From: a virus
DNA: 45,081 nt
IMG/VR virus record: IMGVR_UViG_3300031539_008075
Location: 1 to 45,081 of that record
Direction: 5' to 3' (one strand)
Part shown: positions 1 to 7,836 of the stretch, piece after piece
How positions within the stretch are numbered: the first letter of the stretch is position 1
Layout: each line of letters starts with the position of its first letter
Program-made: the position numbers and the translations under genes
Notes under the pieces: model-generated
Told to the model about the DNA's origin: nothing
Databases searched by the model: none
Seen by the model: the letters and a program-made list of their open reading frames with translations, nothing else

Positions 1-963
1 GATCATCTGGTTGGCGGTGTCGGCGGGGTTGAATAGGTTCTCAGCGGTGCGACGGTTCGGGGCGGTGTGTTCGACGGCGCGCTCGATCTGGTGAGCGTAG
101 GCGTCCAGGTCCTGCGGGTCTGCCACGAAGGGCGTGTACCATCGGTTGCCCGGTGCCATCACGACGTTGCATCCACACGCGAGCGCCTCTCGGACGCTGC
201 GGGTGGCGATTCGGTGCGGAACGATTGCCACGTCCGCGGCGCGGTAGACGTTCTCCAGCCCTTGAACTATTGGCTGCACTTCGCCCATCATGCCGTTTTC
301 CTGCAGTGCCTGCCTGAGCGCAACCCAGGCACTGCCCTTTTGGGGGCTTGCGTACACGTGGAGCCGGGCGCCCGGGTTGCGTAGAGCGAACAAGTGGAAC
401 GCGTTGATGACGTGGTAGGGTGTCTCATCCTCGCGCCACATACTGGCGCAGACGACGTTGATCTTTGCCTTGTGACCGTGGAACTGGTAGCCGCTGGGTC
501 CGTCAGGTGTCCACTGTTCCAGGTCCACGGGTGGTGTCAAGGCGTGGAGTTTGTGGGACGGTAGGATAGTAGACCAGTAGGACAGAAACTCGGGCCAGAA
601 GGTGACGAATAGTTTGAACCTGGGGTCGTTTCGTATGCGTGTGAGATAGGTGTAGACGGGTATCTTGCCCGACTGCTCCAGCAGGAAAGAGCAGTGGGGC
701 CGGCCGTGGAGAACGTGAACGATAGGCAATTGGAGGGCGTTGAGGTCGTTCGAGAGTCCGCTATGGTTGACTATCGCGTCGCACTGATGCGCCCAGTCCT
801 CGGTCACGATGGGTACACCGCGGTCGGTGCTGGTGCGCGGTGTGACCGGATCCACGATGCGTGCATCCACGCGGGCCGCGCGCTCGGCGGCGACCAGGTC
901 GCGTGTGGTCTCGTACAATCCGGCGCGGTGTGGTGTGACGACTGCGACGTGGGCGACTCTCAC
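1..963 (-). CDS. Glycosyltransferase, GT4-like (allele A, cut by window edge)
   Basis: This is the 5' part of a GT-B-fold glycosyltransferase; the 3' end runs off the left edge and would continue at 44081-44046 if the molecule is circular. The start is GTG at 963-961, overlapping the TGA of the upstream gene as GTGA, so translation is probably coupled. The predicted protein matches the complete copy at 44046-45044 in layout: an N-terminal domain opening VRVAHVAVVTPHR and a C-terminal donor-binding half with REPLACG-type residues. It sits among virion genes, so it may glycosylate virion proteins or act on the host surface; the substrate is unknown. Confidence 0.8.
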   Translation of the reverse strand, partial: MRVAHVAVVTPHRAGLYETTRDLVAAERAARVDARIVDPVTPRTSTDRGVPIVTEDWAHQCDAIVNHSGLSNDLNALQLPIVHVLHGRPHCSFLLEQSGKIPVYTYLTRIRNDPRFKLFVTFWPEFLSYWSTILPSHKLHALTPPVDLEQWTPDGPSGYQFHGHKAKINVVCASMWREDETPYHVINAFHLFALRNPGARLHVYASPQKGSAWVALRQALQENGMMGEVQPIVQGLENVYRAADVAIVPHRIATRSVREALACGCNVVMAPGNRWYTPFVADPQDLDAYAHQIERAVEHTAPNRRTAENLFNPADTANQMI

Positions 964-1000
964 GATGCTACCCTGGGGTGCCACTGTCGCAGATGCGGCA
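1..1000. repeat. Terminal repeat, left copy
   Basis: Bases 1-1000 align without net gaps to 44082-45081. The first 99 bases (1-99) and the last 127 bases (874-1000) are identical between copies, while 100-873 are clearly diverged, by eye roughly one base in five. Both copies cover the same part of a glycosyltransferase gene. The pattern is what an assembler leaves when a circular genome has two alleles at one locus and each contig end takes one branch. A tandem gene pair is the alternative. Circular length would be 44,081 bp. Confidence 0.9.
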
Positions 1001-1580
1001 CAGTGGTGGCTCGCAGACTGACGGGTTGGCCGCCGGCGGTGGAGTAGTCGACTGTGAGAATTGGTGCGCTGGAGGGGTCGGTCCAGTAGTTGTGGGCGCG
1101 CCGGTACGCGCCGGTGTCACTTCCGTCGTCCTCGACGAAGAGGACGCAGTGGTCGTTTTGGGTCCAGTAGGCCTCGTTTACGAGGGCCTGGATCAGGGCG
1201 GTGATGTCGGCTGTGTTGTATGTATTGGTGTCGACCCAGTCTGTGGTAAAGTCCCAGGTCACGCTCGTGGCGGACCTGGTTCGGGCCTCGAATGACGCGT
1301 AATCGTCGGCGGAGAAATCGGCAGGGTCGTCTGCGTCCTGATAGTGTATGTTGGTGCGGACGGTGTCGGTGGACAGGTTTTTGTTGGCGGTGAAGGTGAT
1401 GTAGGCGTTCGTGATGGTGGCGGCCGGCGGAATGTTGAGTTGCACTCGGAGGGCGGCGTGGTTCCAGTCCGAGTCGTTCCCGATGTAGTGACCGTCGGAG
1501 TTGGGGCTGGCAAAGATGCCGGGGGGGTAGGTAAGAGCCGAGTCGTAATTGGATGATTCCTGGGGCGTGACGGTTGGCAT
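960..1580 (-). CDS. Virion beta-sandwich protein (DNRLRE-like)
   Basis: A 206-aa protein rich in Thr, Asp and aromatic residues with alternating beta-strand pattern. Segments such as AYITFTA, a Trp-rich middle (VTWDFTTDWV) and the closing APILTVDYS resemble DNRLRE-type carbohydrate-binding or adhesive domains found in secreted and phage-fibre proteins. No signal peptide is seen. It lies between a small beta-rich protein and the glycosyltransferase, whose start overlaps its stop. A tail-fibre or surface-decoration role is inferred from fold pattern and position only. Confidence 0.5.
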   Translation of the reverse strand: MPTVTPQESSNYDSALTYPPGIFASPNSDGHYIGNDSDWNHAALRVQLNIPPAATITNAYITFTANKNLSTDTVRTNIHYQDADDPADFSADDYASFEARTRSATSVTWDFTTDWVDTNTYNTADITALIQALVNEAYWTQNDHCVLFVEDDGSDTGAYRRAHNYWTDPSSAPILTVDYSTAGGQPVSLRATTVPHLRQWHPRVAS

Positions 1581-1587
1581 GGTGTGT

Positions 1588-1956
1588 TTATCTTTGTACC
1601 CACACTGTGACGGTTACCGAATCGTTGGCGTTGGCCTCGGCGATGGTGGCGACCAGCCGGCCGTGAACGACGTAGGGCGTGTACCATCCGGTGAGGTCGT
1701 TGTCGGCGCTGTCCTGTGCCAGCCGCCGGGGATAGATGACGAGGTCAGTCGCGGCCGGTCCCAGGTCGACGATGGATTCGTCCGGTAGATTCTCGTCGTA
1801 CAGGTCGAAGAGCGTGGTCCCGGCCGGTGGCGTGTCCACGTACTCGACTTTGGCGGCCAGCACCTGTCCGGAGACGTGGGGGCTGTATGCGGTGGCGGTG
1901 GCCGAACCGTTGGCTCCGACGGCTGGGCCGGTTGAGAACTGCACTCGGTCGATCAT
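1588..1956 (-). CDS. Small structural beta-protein, unknown
   Basis: A 122-aa protein opening MIDRVQFSTGPAVG, with repeated short hydrophobic strands (VLAAKVEYV, LVATIAEA, SVTVTVWVQR) typical of a beta-sandwich virion accessory protein. The ATG overlaps the stop of the 63-residue gene upstream as ATGA, so it belongs to the same late operon. I do not recognise a named family. The next gene starts 8 nt downstream of its stop. Confidence 0.6.
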   Translation of the reverse strand: MIDRVQFSTGPAVGANGSATATAYSPHVSGQVLAAKVEYVDTPPAGTTLFDLYDENLPDESIVDLGPAATDLVIYPRRLAQDSADNDLTGWYTPYVVHGRLVATIAEANANDSVTVTVWVQR

Positions 1957-2144
1957 AGGTCCTCCAGTGTGAGTTGCTGTGGGCCTCGGTGGGTGGATTG
2001 GCGGTCATTGAGCAGGTCGCGGATGGTTTTCTCCTCGGTGGCCCAGTCATCGTCACGTTCGTGCTCTGGGACGCTGTAGAGTTGGATAAGGCGAGCGATT
2101 GCGTCTCCGTGCGGCACCCAGTGGCCGGGTTGGTATACGATCAT
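1953..2144 (-). CDS. Small protein, unknown (63 aa)
   Basis: The start is ATG at 2144-2142, chosen because it overlaps the TGA of the CHAT-like gene (ATGA) and has AGGAGG four bases upstream. The protein (MIVYQPGHWVPHG...) is acidic in its second half and shows no known motif. Its own stop overlaps the next ATG. The chain of 4-nt overlaps through three genes argues that this short frame is real. A much longer reading in this frame is a shadow of the CHAT-like gene. Confidence 0.65.
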   Translation of the reverse strand: MIVYQPGHWVPHGDAIARLIQLYSVPEHERDDDWATEEKTIRDLLNDRQSTHRGPQQLTLEDL

Positions 2145-2692
2145 GCATCCTCCTGGGTGAAACAATGAAAGGCGAGTGTGTCGGCGGTGGCCAGGTCCTG
2201 GTACGGCCTGGCTGCCAACGTGGCCCGGGCGATTCGGAACGCCCAGACGGGCGGGCAGTGACAGGAGAGGGCGATGCGGAAGTAGAACCCGAGTAGGTCC
2301 GCGCCGTGCATCTTGTGGGACTTGGCATAGTTCTGGTCTGGGCCTCCGACCACAGCCTGCGCGCCAGCCTGTAGGAGTGCCTGGAGCATCGGGCTTTTCT
2401 GGATCCCGTCCTCTCGCTGTTGAAACGTGTGGCAGTTGGCGACGAAAACGATGGTGCGGGATAGGTCCAGCTTGTCTATAGTGTCGGTGTCCAGGGCGGT
2501 TTGCCAGTGGTCCCCGTACCAGAACGGCTGACTCGGGATGCCGTGTAACTTGACATACAGCAAGTCCGGCTGGTCCAGATGGTCGGGTGTGATCGTATCT
2601 TTGGTCCAAGGCGGCGCGAGCAGAGGCTCTACCCCCGCCGCCTTGGATACGCTATCGCGGAAACTGGCCGCGCAGTACGCTACAACTTTCAT
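2141..2692 (-). CDS. CHAT-like (caspase-fold) cysteine protease
   Basis: A 183-aa protein with the layout of a minimal CHAT/caspase-fold peptidase: a His in LHGIPSQPFW (about residue 50), a Cys in VFVANCHTF (about 86), and a following LLQAGAQAVVGG segment like the small-subunit strand of CHAT domains. This is family knowledge matched by eye; no alignment was run. It sits among virion genes and is translationally coupled to the 63-aa gene downstream. A dedicated caspase-like protease in a late operon is unusual. It could mature a fibre, attack a host defence component, or act in lysis timing. Confidence 0.55.
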   Translation of the reverse strand: MKVVAYCAASFRDSVSKAAGVEPLLAPPWTKDTITPDHLDQPDLLYVKLHGIPSQPFWYGDHWQTALDTDTIDKLDLSRTIVFVANCHTFQQREDGIQKSPMLQALLQAGAQAVVGGPDQNYAKSHKMHGADLLGFYFRIALSCHCPPVWAFRIARATLAARPYQDLATADTLAFHCFTQEDA

Positions 2693-2699
2693 CGTGGGT

Positions 2700-4451
2700 T
2701 CAGGAGTTGTCCGACGTGGCGATCTCGAGCCAATCCGCGCCGTCCCACATCAGCGTCAACGTGTCGTCGTTGCCGAGCGCGACGTCGGCGGTGAGGTGCG
2801 TGTTGGCGCCGTTCTTGATGGTGATGGCGTCGGAGGCGTTCTCGTTGACCAGGACGAGGATCTGGCCGTTGACGACACCGTCGGCGATGGCGGTGGTGGC
2901 GGAGGTGGTGAGGGCGGTGGCGGACGTGATGGGCTGGTAGGTGCCTGTGGCGACGATCGTACTGCCGCTGGTGACGACCTCGGCGGTCTGTTCGGCGGCG
3001 GTCGTGAATCCTCCGATGACCCACGTGGTGTCCGTGGCGTTGGAGAGCGTCTCTCCGTTCGTGCCTCGGATCTCGGCGCCTCCGCTGTCTATGACTGCGT
3101 TGTTGGCGTCCAGGATGTAGTCGAAGTCTGCTCCGCCGTCGGCGTTCCAGTCGCCGGACTCGGCGGCGAAGGCTGCCCCGATGTCGCCGTTTCCGGTTTG
3201 TTGGTTGTTCAGCACGAACACGCCATAGTGCAGGTCGCCACCGGCGGCGTTGTTCCAGGCCTCGTTGTAACTGATCGCCGATGCGCGTCCGCTGACGCCG
3301 GTCATATCCTGCGCCAGTTCGACGATGTTTCGTTCGGCGGCGAAGACACATCCTCCGCCGGTGGCACACACGGTGACCGTGCCTGAGGCCTTGAGGACCT
3401 CGGCCCAGTTCATTGATGCGGCGATGGTTGAGGCGTCCTGTACCGTTGCGGTGGTGTCGACTGTGGCGATTCCGTAGACTCCGACGAGGTCGCCGGTGGT
3501 GCCGGAGGTGCCTTGTGCCTTACCGCGCAGGGCGCGGGCTGAGGTGGTGCCGTTGCTGGTGATGGTGGAGTATACCTGGCTTCCGGTCCCGGTCTGGTCG
3601 ACCGTGACAGATCCGTCGATGTCGACGACGCCGGAGTTGTTCACGGCGAAGAGGTCGGTTCCGGCGGAGGTCTCGACGACCAGGAGGTCCGGGTTGTTCG
3701 ATTGTGTGCTGTGACCCTGAACGGTGAGTTGCACGGCGTCCGCGGCCCCGTCGACCATGGCGTTATCGGCGATGGTGACGGCGCTGTCGCCGTCGGAGAT
3801 GTTGCCGGCTATGGCGACGGTGCTGGCGAAATCGGCGGTAGAGTCGAAATCGGCGGCTCCGTCGACTTCGAGGAATCCTTCGATGTAGGCGTCCTCTCCG
3901 TTGAGGGTGCCGTCGGGCGTTTCGTCGCCGACACGCAGGTTGCCGGTCGAGACCCAGAGGAATCCATCGGATGCGACGGTCGCGGTGATGGAGCCGTTGG
4001 TTGCGTTTGAGAGAGTCTCGTCGTTCTCCAGGGTGATGTCGCCGTTGACGGTGAGGGTGCCGTCGATGGTTTGGTCTCCGGTGAAGGTCTCGTCGCCGGT
4101 GTGGGTGACGTCGCCGGTGAGTGAGACGTCGCCGGCGATGGTGACGGCACCTCCGTCGGCGATGCGGAAGACAGAGCTTCCGTTATCTCGAAACTCGACG
4201 ATGTCGCCGGTCGATTGCTGATCGACGACCAGGGCGTCGGTCTCCGAACCCTGGATCTGGAGCCCCGTGAGGTGGGTCATCCCCAGGGCGACGACCTCGT
4301 CCGGAGGAGAGGTCATCTGATCCGGAGGTACCAGGGGCGTGACGATGGGTGAGGGGATCGGGATGGGCTGGCGCTGGCAAGCTGGGGCGAGACAGGTGGC
4401 GACGATCGCGGCGAGAATGAGCAGCGTAGTGAGGGTGTTTCTGGTTTTCAT
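2700..4451 (-). CDS. Large repeat-rich fibre-like protein with lipoprotein-type signal
   Basis: A 583-aa protein. Residues 1-25 form a basic-hydrophobic signal ending LAPAC, with a second possible Cys at VATC, so a lipidated N terminus is plausible. Residues 100-200 contain short T-G-D-rich repeats (TGDVTHTGDETFTGDQTIDG) of the kind seen in trimeric beta-helical fibres. The C-terminal half has beta-rich segments and ends in WDGADWLEIATSDN, a common tail-fibre end. A lipid signal on a fibre-like protein is odd: it may be displayed on the lysogen surface or be a host-derived moron. Its ATG overlaps the upstream HhH gene stop. Confidence 0.6.
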   Translation of the reverse strand: MKTRNTLTTLLILAAIVATCLAPACQRQPIPIPSPIVTPLVPPDQMTSPPDEVVALGMTHLTGLQIQGSETDALVVDQQSTGDIVEFRDNGSSVFRIADGGAVTIAGDVSLTGDVTHTGDETFTGDQTIDGTLTVNGDITLENDETLSNATNGSITATVASDGFLWVSTGNLRVGDETPDGTLNGEDAYIEGFLEVDGAADFDSTADFASTVAIAGNISDGDSAVTIADNAMVDGAADAVQLTVQGHSTQSNNPDLLVVETSAGTDLFAVNNSGVVDIDGSVTVDQTGTGSQVYSTITSNGTTSARALRGKAQGTSGTTGDLVGVYGIATVDTTATVQDASTIAASMNWAEVLKASGTVTVCATGGGCVFAAERNIVELAQDMTGVSGRASAISYNEAWNNAAGGDLHYGVFVLNNQQTGNGDIGAAFAAESGDWNADGGADFDYILDANNAVIDSGGAEIRGTNGETLSNATDTTWVIGGFTTAAEQTAEVVTSGSTIVATGTYQPITSATALTTSATTAIADGVVNGQILVLVNENASDAITIKNGANTHLTADVALGNDDTLTLMWDGADWLEIATSDNS

Positions 4452-4807
4452 TGGGGGTGGTGCTCCTTTAGGTATGCGCGGATGGCGTCGAGGGCTCGTC
4501 GACTGACGACGTCGATCAGCGCCTCGTCGGACGCCGCGCGTAGTTTAGCCTGGGTGTCAAACCCGGCCTGGGCCAGCGCGTGGGCCGTGGCCTTTCCTAC
4601 TCCGGGTATGAGTGTCAAGTCGTCGGCCTGCGGCTCGGCGCGGCCGGCGGGTACGGGTATCGGGTAGAAAACGGGGCTGTGGTGGCCATACAGGTCGAAC
4701 TTGACGCGGCCCAGGCGTGGTTGTTCGCGGGCGTGATAGATCGGCACGTTGATGCCGAGCGCGTCGATTGCGGCCTGTAGGGTTTCCTGGTCGATCTCGA
4801 TTGCCAT
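4448..4807 (-). CDS. Helix-hairpin-helix protein
   Basis: A 119-aa protein. Residues 70-115 carry a helix-hairpin-helix / SAM-like domain (LIPGVGKATAHALAQAGFD) of the type that binds DNA backbone non-specifically. The N-terminal half is a short beta-containing region ending in a proline-rich linker. It lies between the decoration-protein gene and the fibre-like gene, and a perfect palindromic hairpin precedes it. In tailed phages small HhH proteins near capsid genes may act in head completion; this role is inference. Confidence 0.65.
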   Translation of the reverse strand: MAIEIDQETLQAAIDALGINVPIYHAREQPRLGRVKFDLYGHHSPVFYPIPVPAGRAEPQADDLTLIPGVGKATAHALAQAGFDTQAKLRAASDEALIDVVSRRALDAIRAYLKEHHPQ

Positions 4808-4820
4808 ATGGGTGCCTCCG

Positions 4821-4846
4821 GGCGGACCGTCGCGCGACGGTCCGCC
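4821..4846 (-). other. Perfect GC-rich hairpin in leader of HhH gene
   Basis: Arms of 12 bp (GGCGGACCGTCG / CGACGGTCCGCC) with a 2-nt centre lie between two late genes, 14 nt 5' of the ATG at 4807. There is no T run after it on the minus strand, so it is more likely an mRNA-processing, stabilising or translation-control hairpin than an intrinsic terminator. Confidence 0.8.
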
Positions 4847-4861
4847 GGGGTTGATGGGCGT

Positions 4862-5236
4862 CTAGCCCTCGACGAATGTTAGGACGATTGTGAAGTCGTC
4901 GGCGGCCACGCTGCTGTCTCCGTCGTAGTCGAGGGTGATGACGACGATGGTGCCGTCGGTGATGTGGGGGTAATAGCGCGTGTGGCTATTCCCATCGCTG
5001 TCGACAAAGTTGTCCCCGTCGAACTCGGCGGGTGCCTGGCTGTCGCCGATCTCGGTGGACGTGAGGTACTCGTCCGTGTCCGCGGAGTCTCCGATTGTCA
5101 GGAGTGCGGCCGAGTCGTTGGACGCGACGGCCGAGACGTGGACGAGCTGGCAGTCACTGGGCACGATGAATCGGATGTCCAGGTCGGCGGACAGGGTGCC
5201 CGGGATGTGGAATGGGACCGTGAACTTGCGTTGCAT
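4862..5236 (-). CDS. Probable capsid decoration / head-stabilising protein
   Basis: A 124-aa acidic, beta-rich protein opening MQRKFTVPFHIPG and ending in FTIVLTFVEG, without Cys pairs or membrane segments. It lies directly after the capsid-protein gene in the direction of transcription, the usual place for a decoration or head-stabilisation protein. Assignment rests on position, size and beta pattern; no family is recognised. Confidence 0.55.
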   Translation of the reverse strand: MQRKFTVPFHIPGTLSADLDIRFIVPSDCQLVHVSAVASNDSAALLTIGDSADTDEYLTSTEIGDSQAPAEFDGDNFVDSDGNSHTRYYPHITDGTIVVITLDYDGDSSVAADDFTIVLTFVEG

Positions 5237-5299
5237 GGGTTTATCCTCCGTCAGGTTTGAGTGTCATTTGGTCAAGGTTTCGTCAAGTTGCTGTCAGGT

Positions 5300-7807
5300 T
5301 CAACCGACGTTGTGTTTGTACATGCCCCTCCAATCCATGGGCCCGGTCGCAAAGAAGAACCGGACTTTGATGGGCATGACGTCGTTTGAGAACATCAGGC
5401 CGGCCGTGGGTGAGGCTACGCTGAAGATCTCGGGCGTGCTGCCGTACCTGAATCCCAAGCCGATGGTGGGCCAGAGTTGGGGATTGCAGACAGCGGCCCA
5501 GTTGTTCGTGTCGGTCCAGAGATCCACGACGATAACGCGTTCTCTCGCGCGTCGCAGCCGTTCCTCCCTGCCTTCGCCCTGGGCCTCCGGGTTGATGTCG
5601 TTGTCGGCCGTGCCGGGCTCGCCGGCGCTGGCCAGGTACTGCAGGGCGGCCATCTCCAGGTCGGACGGGACCAGGCAATAGACGGGCGCGGTCAGTGCGC
5701 CCAACCGCTCGCCAGAGTTCGTCTCCGTCTGCTGACGCATCGCCGTGCGGGTGGCGACCCAGGCAGCCCACGACAACGCGGTCGACCCGAGGTTGCCGTT
5801 GGACGCGTGGAATAAAGCCCTGGTGTTTGAGTTGTCGTAGTAGATGTTCGGCCCTACTCCAGAGTTGGCGGTAAAGATCTCGGAGATGGATTTGGACAGC
5901 GTGAGCCAGGCGGCCTGGGCCAGGGCACCGGGCATGGCGCGGAGGGTTCGCGTGTCGTCCTTGTCGATCGACTCGAGGGTGACCCCGAGGTATCCGCCTT
6001 TCTTGACAAACGTGCTCTGTTGCTCGATGTCGTCGATGGTGAGTTCGGTGTACGCAGCGCCCTCGGCGACGGTCGGCAGCTCGCCGATGCCGCCCAGGGT
6101 GATCCACTTGATGGTTTGCAGGCTCTGGAAGTTCTCGGGCCGGACGATCGGCTCCCACCAGAGCGGGTAGTTGGCGTACATCTGGACCACCCGTTTGTTG
6201 AGTGCGTCGGCGGTGAGCTTGGCCATGGTGGATGAGGTGACATTTGCCAGGTAGACGCGGTCACCGTGGAAGAGGCCGGTCATCTCCCAGTCGCCACTGA
6301 GCAATTCGTAGAACTCACGCACTCCGCGCAGTGGCGGGACTCTGCCGTCGGCCGGCAAAACGCCGTCGAGGAGCGCGTCCAGTGCGATCTTGACCTGGTC
6401 CAGGCTGTCGATGGCGCCGCGCAGTACCTGCGGTTGCCCTACGCCCTCGATGGTCGTCTCCTCCTCCCTGGCTGCCAGCGTAGCGGTCAGCAGCTCGAGC
6501 TGGCCCTCGATGGCCTCCAGTCGCTCTTCTTCGGGATCTGGCACGGGATCGGGTTCGGGCGTGAGGGCGTCCAGTCGGGAGAGGATCTGGTCGAGTCGGT
6601 CGGGCGCGGGCTGGGGGGGCTCGACCTGGGATCCGGAGGCGCTCATTCCGGGGGCGGGCGTGAGCGCGGTGACCTGTGAGGTCAGCGCCTCGATCTGGCT
6701 GGCCAGTGAGTCGAGCCGGGGATCGTGGGTCAGCGTAGCGGTCAGTGATGCGGTGGCGTCTTGGGGTTCGGGTTGTAGCGTCGGTGGTGCGGCGGTGCTG
6801 CCGGCATTGGGCGTGTTGGGTGGGGTCATACTGGTGTGGGGCATTGTATTACCTCCTACGGATTGGGGGACGAACCACACGCGGTGATCGTCCCGGATGG
6901 CCTCGAGCGCAGCACGGACGTATCCGCGTGCGCCGGGCGAGTAAACGAAGTCTACGGATTCGACGTGTGAGATTTCGGTGGTGGCGGTGAGTCCTGTATT
7001 CTCGTTCAGGTTGGTGCGTTGGAAGAAGACGGCGGAGAGTCCGGTCTGTGGTACCGGGCGGCCGGCCTCGCGGTCGGCGAGCATCTGGTCCATCAGAGCG
7101 CCGACGAAGGCGCCCGGGCTGCCGGGTTCCTGATCGTATAGCCGGATGCCGCCGAGCAGGGCCTGTTCGTCGTCGCTCCACCTGGGGTCGAATGTGACGC
7201 CCACGAGGTTCTTGACCTGGGGGGCCTGGTGCCATCCGAAACCGAACATTTCGGGATGGTCGAGGAAGGATGACAGGGCGTTGAAGAGAGGGGCGGCGGC
7301 TTTGACGGGCTCGGGTGGGATGATCCAGTCTGATTCAGTGCCGTCGGCTTTCATGACCCGCCCGGGTGTGAGGAAGACGCAGTCGTATTCACGTCCTGCG
7401 GATCGGGTGGCCGCGTCGACCGGTGCCAGGATCACCCGCCCAGCCTGGACGTGCGCCAGGAGGGATTCTGGGCCCGGGTCTGTCGGGATCGCGGCGTTCT
7501 CCTCCTTGTCGAGCCCCAGGGCGTGCCTGTGGGCGCTCAGGTGGGACTTGATCGCGTCGGAGGCATCCTCTCCGCTTCGTGCGCCCTGGGCGGCTGACCA
7601 CGCGGCGTTGAGTCCCCCCTTGTGGAGGAACATCTCGCCCGTGGTATACCGGCCGTCGTCGTCTGGATCCCCGCCGTTTCTCACCCAGTGGTGGGGGTAT
7701 CGCCGGCCCTCACGGTCGGCAAAGGCGCTGTCGGGCAGGTTGGTCTTGTTGACCGAACTCCAGGTAGGTTCGGAATCTGCGGTTTCGCTATTGTGTGTCA
7801 GTGCCAT
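5300..7807 (-). CDS. Fused prohead protease - scaffold - major capsid protein
   Basis: An 835-aa fusion. Residues 1-100 resemble the small domain found before phage proteases (LPDSAFADREGRRYP ... HRHAL). Residues 100-320 look like a prohead protease region with ISHVESVDFVYSPGARG near its end. Residues 330-460 are Pro/Gln/Glu-rich with Leu heptads, a scaffold-like coiled coil. Residues 480-835 read as an HK97-type capsid protein (WWEPIVRPENFQSLQ, YTELTIDDIEQQ, EIFTANSGVG, C-terminal VRFFFATGPMDW). The usual three genes are therefore one frame, and cleavage between residues about 455-490 would release mature capsid protein. The catalytic residues of the protease were not pinned down. Confidence 0.8.
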   Translation of the reverse strand: MALTHNSETADSEPTWSSVNKTNLPDSAFADREGRRYPHHWVRNGGDPDDDGRYTTGEMFLHKGGLNAAWSAAQGARSGEDASDAIKSHLSAHRHALGLDKEENAAIPTDPGPESLLAHVQAGRVILAPVDAATRSAGREYDCVFLTPGRVMKADGTESDWIIPPEPVKAAAPLFNALSSFLDHPEMFGFGWHQAPQVKNLVGVTFDPRWSDDEQALLGGIRLYDQEPGSPGAFVGALMDQMLADREAGRPVPQTGLSAVFFQRTNLNENTGLTATTEISHVESVDFVYSPGARGYVRAALEAIRDDHRVWFVPQSVGGNTMPHTSMTPPNTPNAGSTAAPPTLQPEPQDATASLTATLTHDPRLDSLASQIEALTSQVTALTPAPGMSASGSQVEPPQPAPDRLDQILSRLDALTPEPDPVPDPEEERLEAIEGQLELLTATLAAREEETTIEGVGQPQVLRGAIDSLDQVKIALDALLDGVLPADGRVPPLRGVREFYELLSGDWEMTGLFHGDRVYLANVTSSTMAKLTADALNKRVVQMYANYPLWWEPIVRPENFQSLQTIKWITLGGIGELPTVAEGAAYTELTIDDIEQQSTFVKKGGYLGVTLESIDKDDTRTLRAMPGALAQAAWLTLSKSISEIFTANSGVGPNIYYDNSNTRALFHASNGNLGSTALSWAAWVATRTAMRQQTETNSGERLGALTAPVYCLVPSDLEMAALQYLASAGEPGTADNDINPEAQGEGREERLRRARERVIVVDLWTDTNNWAAVCNPQLWPTIGLGFRYGSTPEIFSVASPTAGLMFSNDVMPIKVRFFFATGPMDWRGMYKHNVG

Positions 7808-7836
7808 AGGTGCCTCTCAGTTGTCCGATTTTCCGG

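Noticed and set aside
2695-3386. Long Arg/His-rich minus frame and Val/Gly-rich plus frame over the fibre gene
   Set aside because: Both are shadows of the 583-aa fibre-like gene, with biased residues typical of wrong frames in GC-rich DNA.
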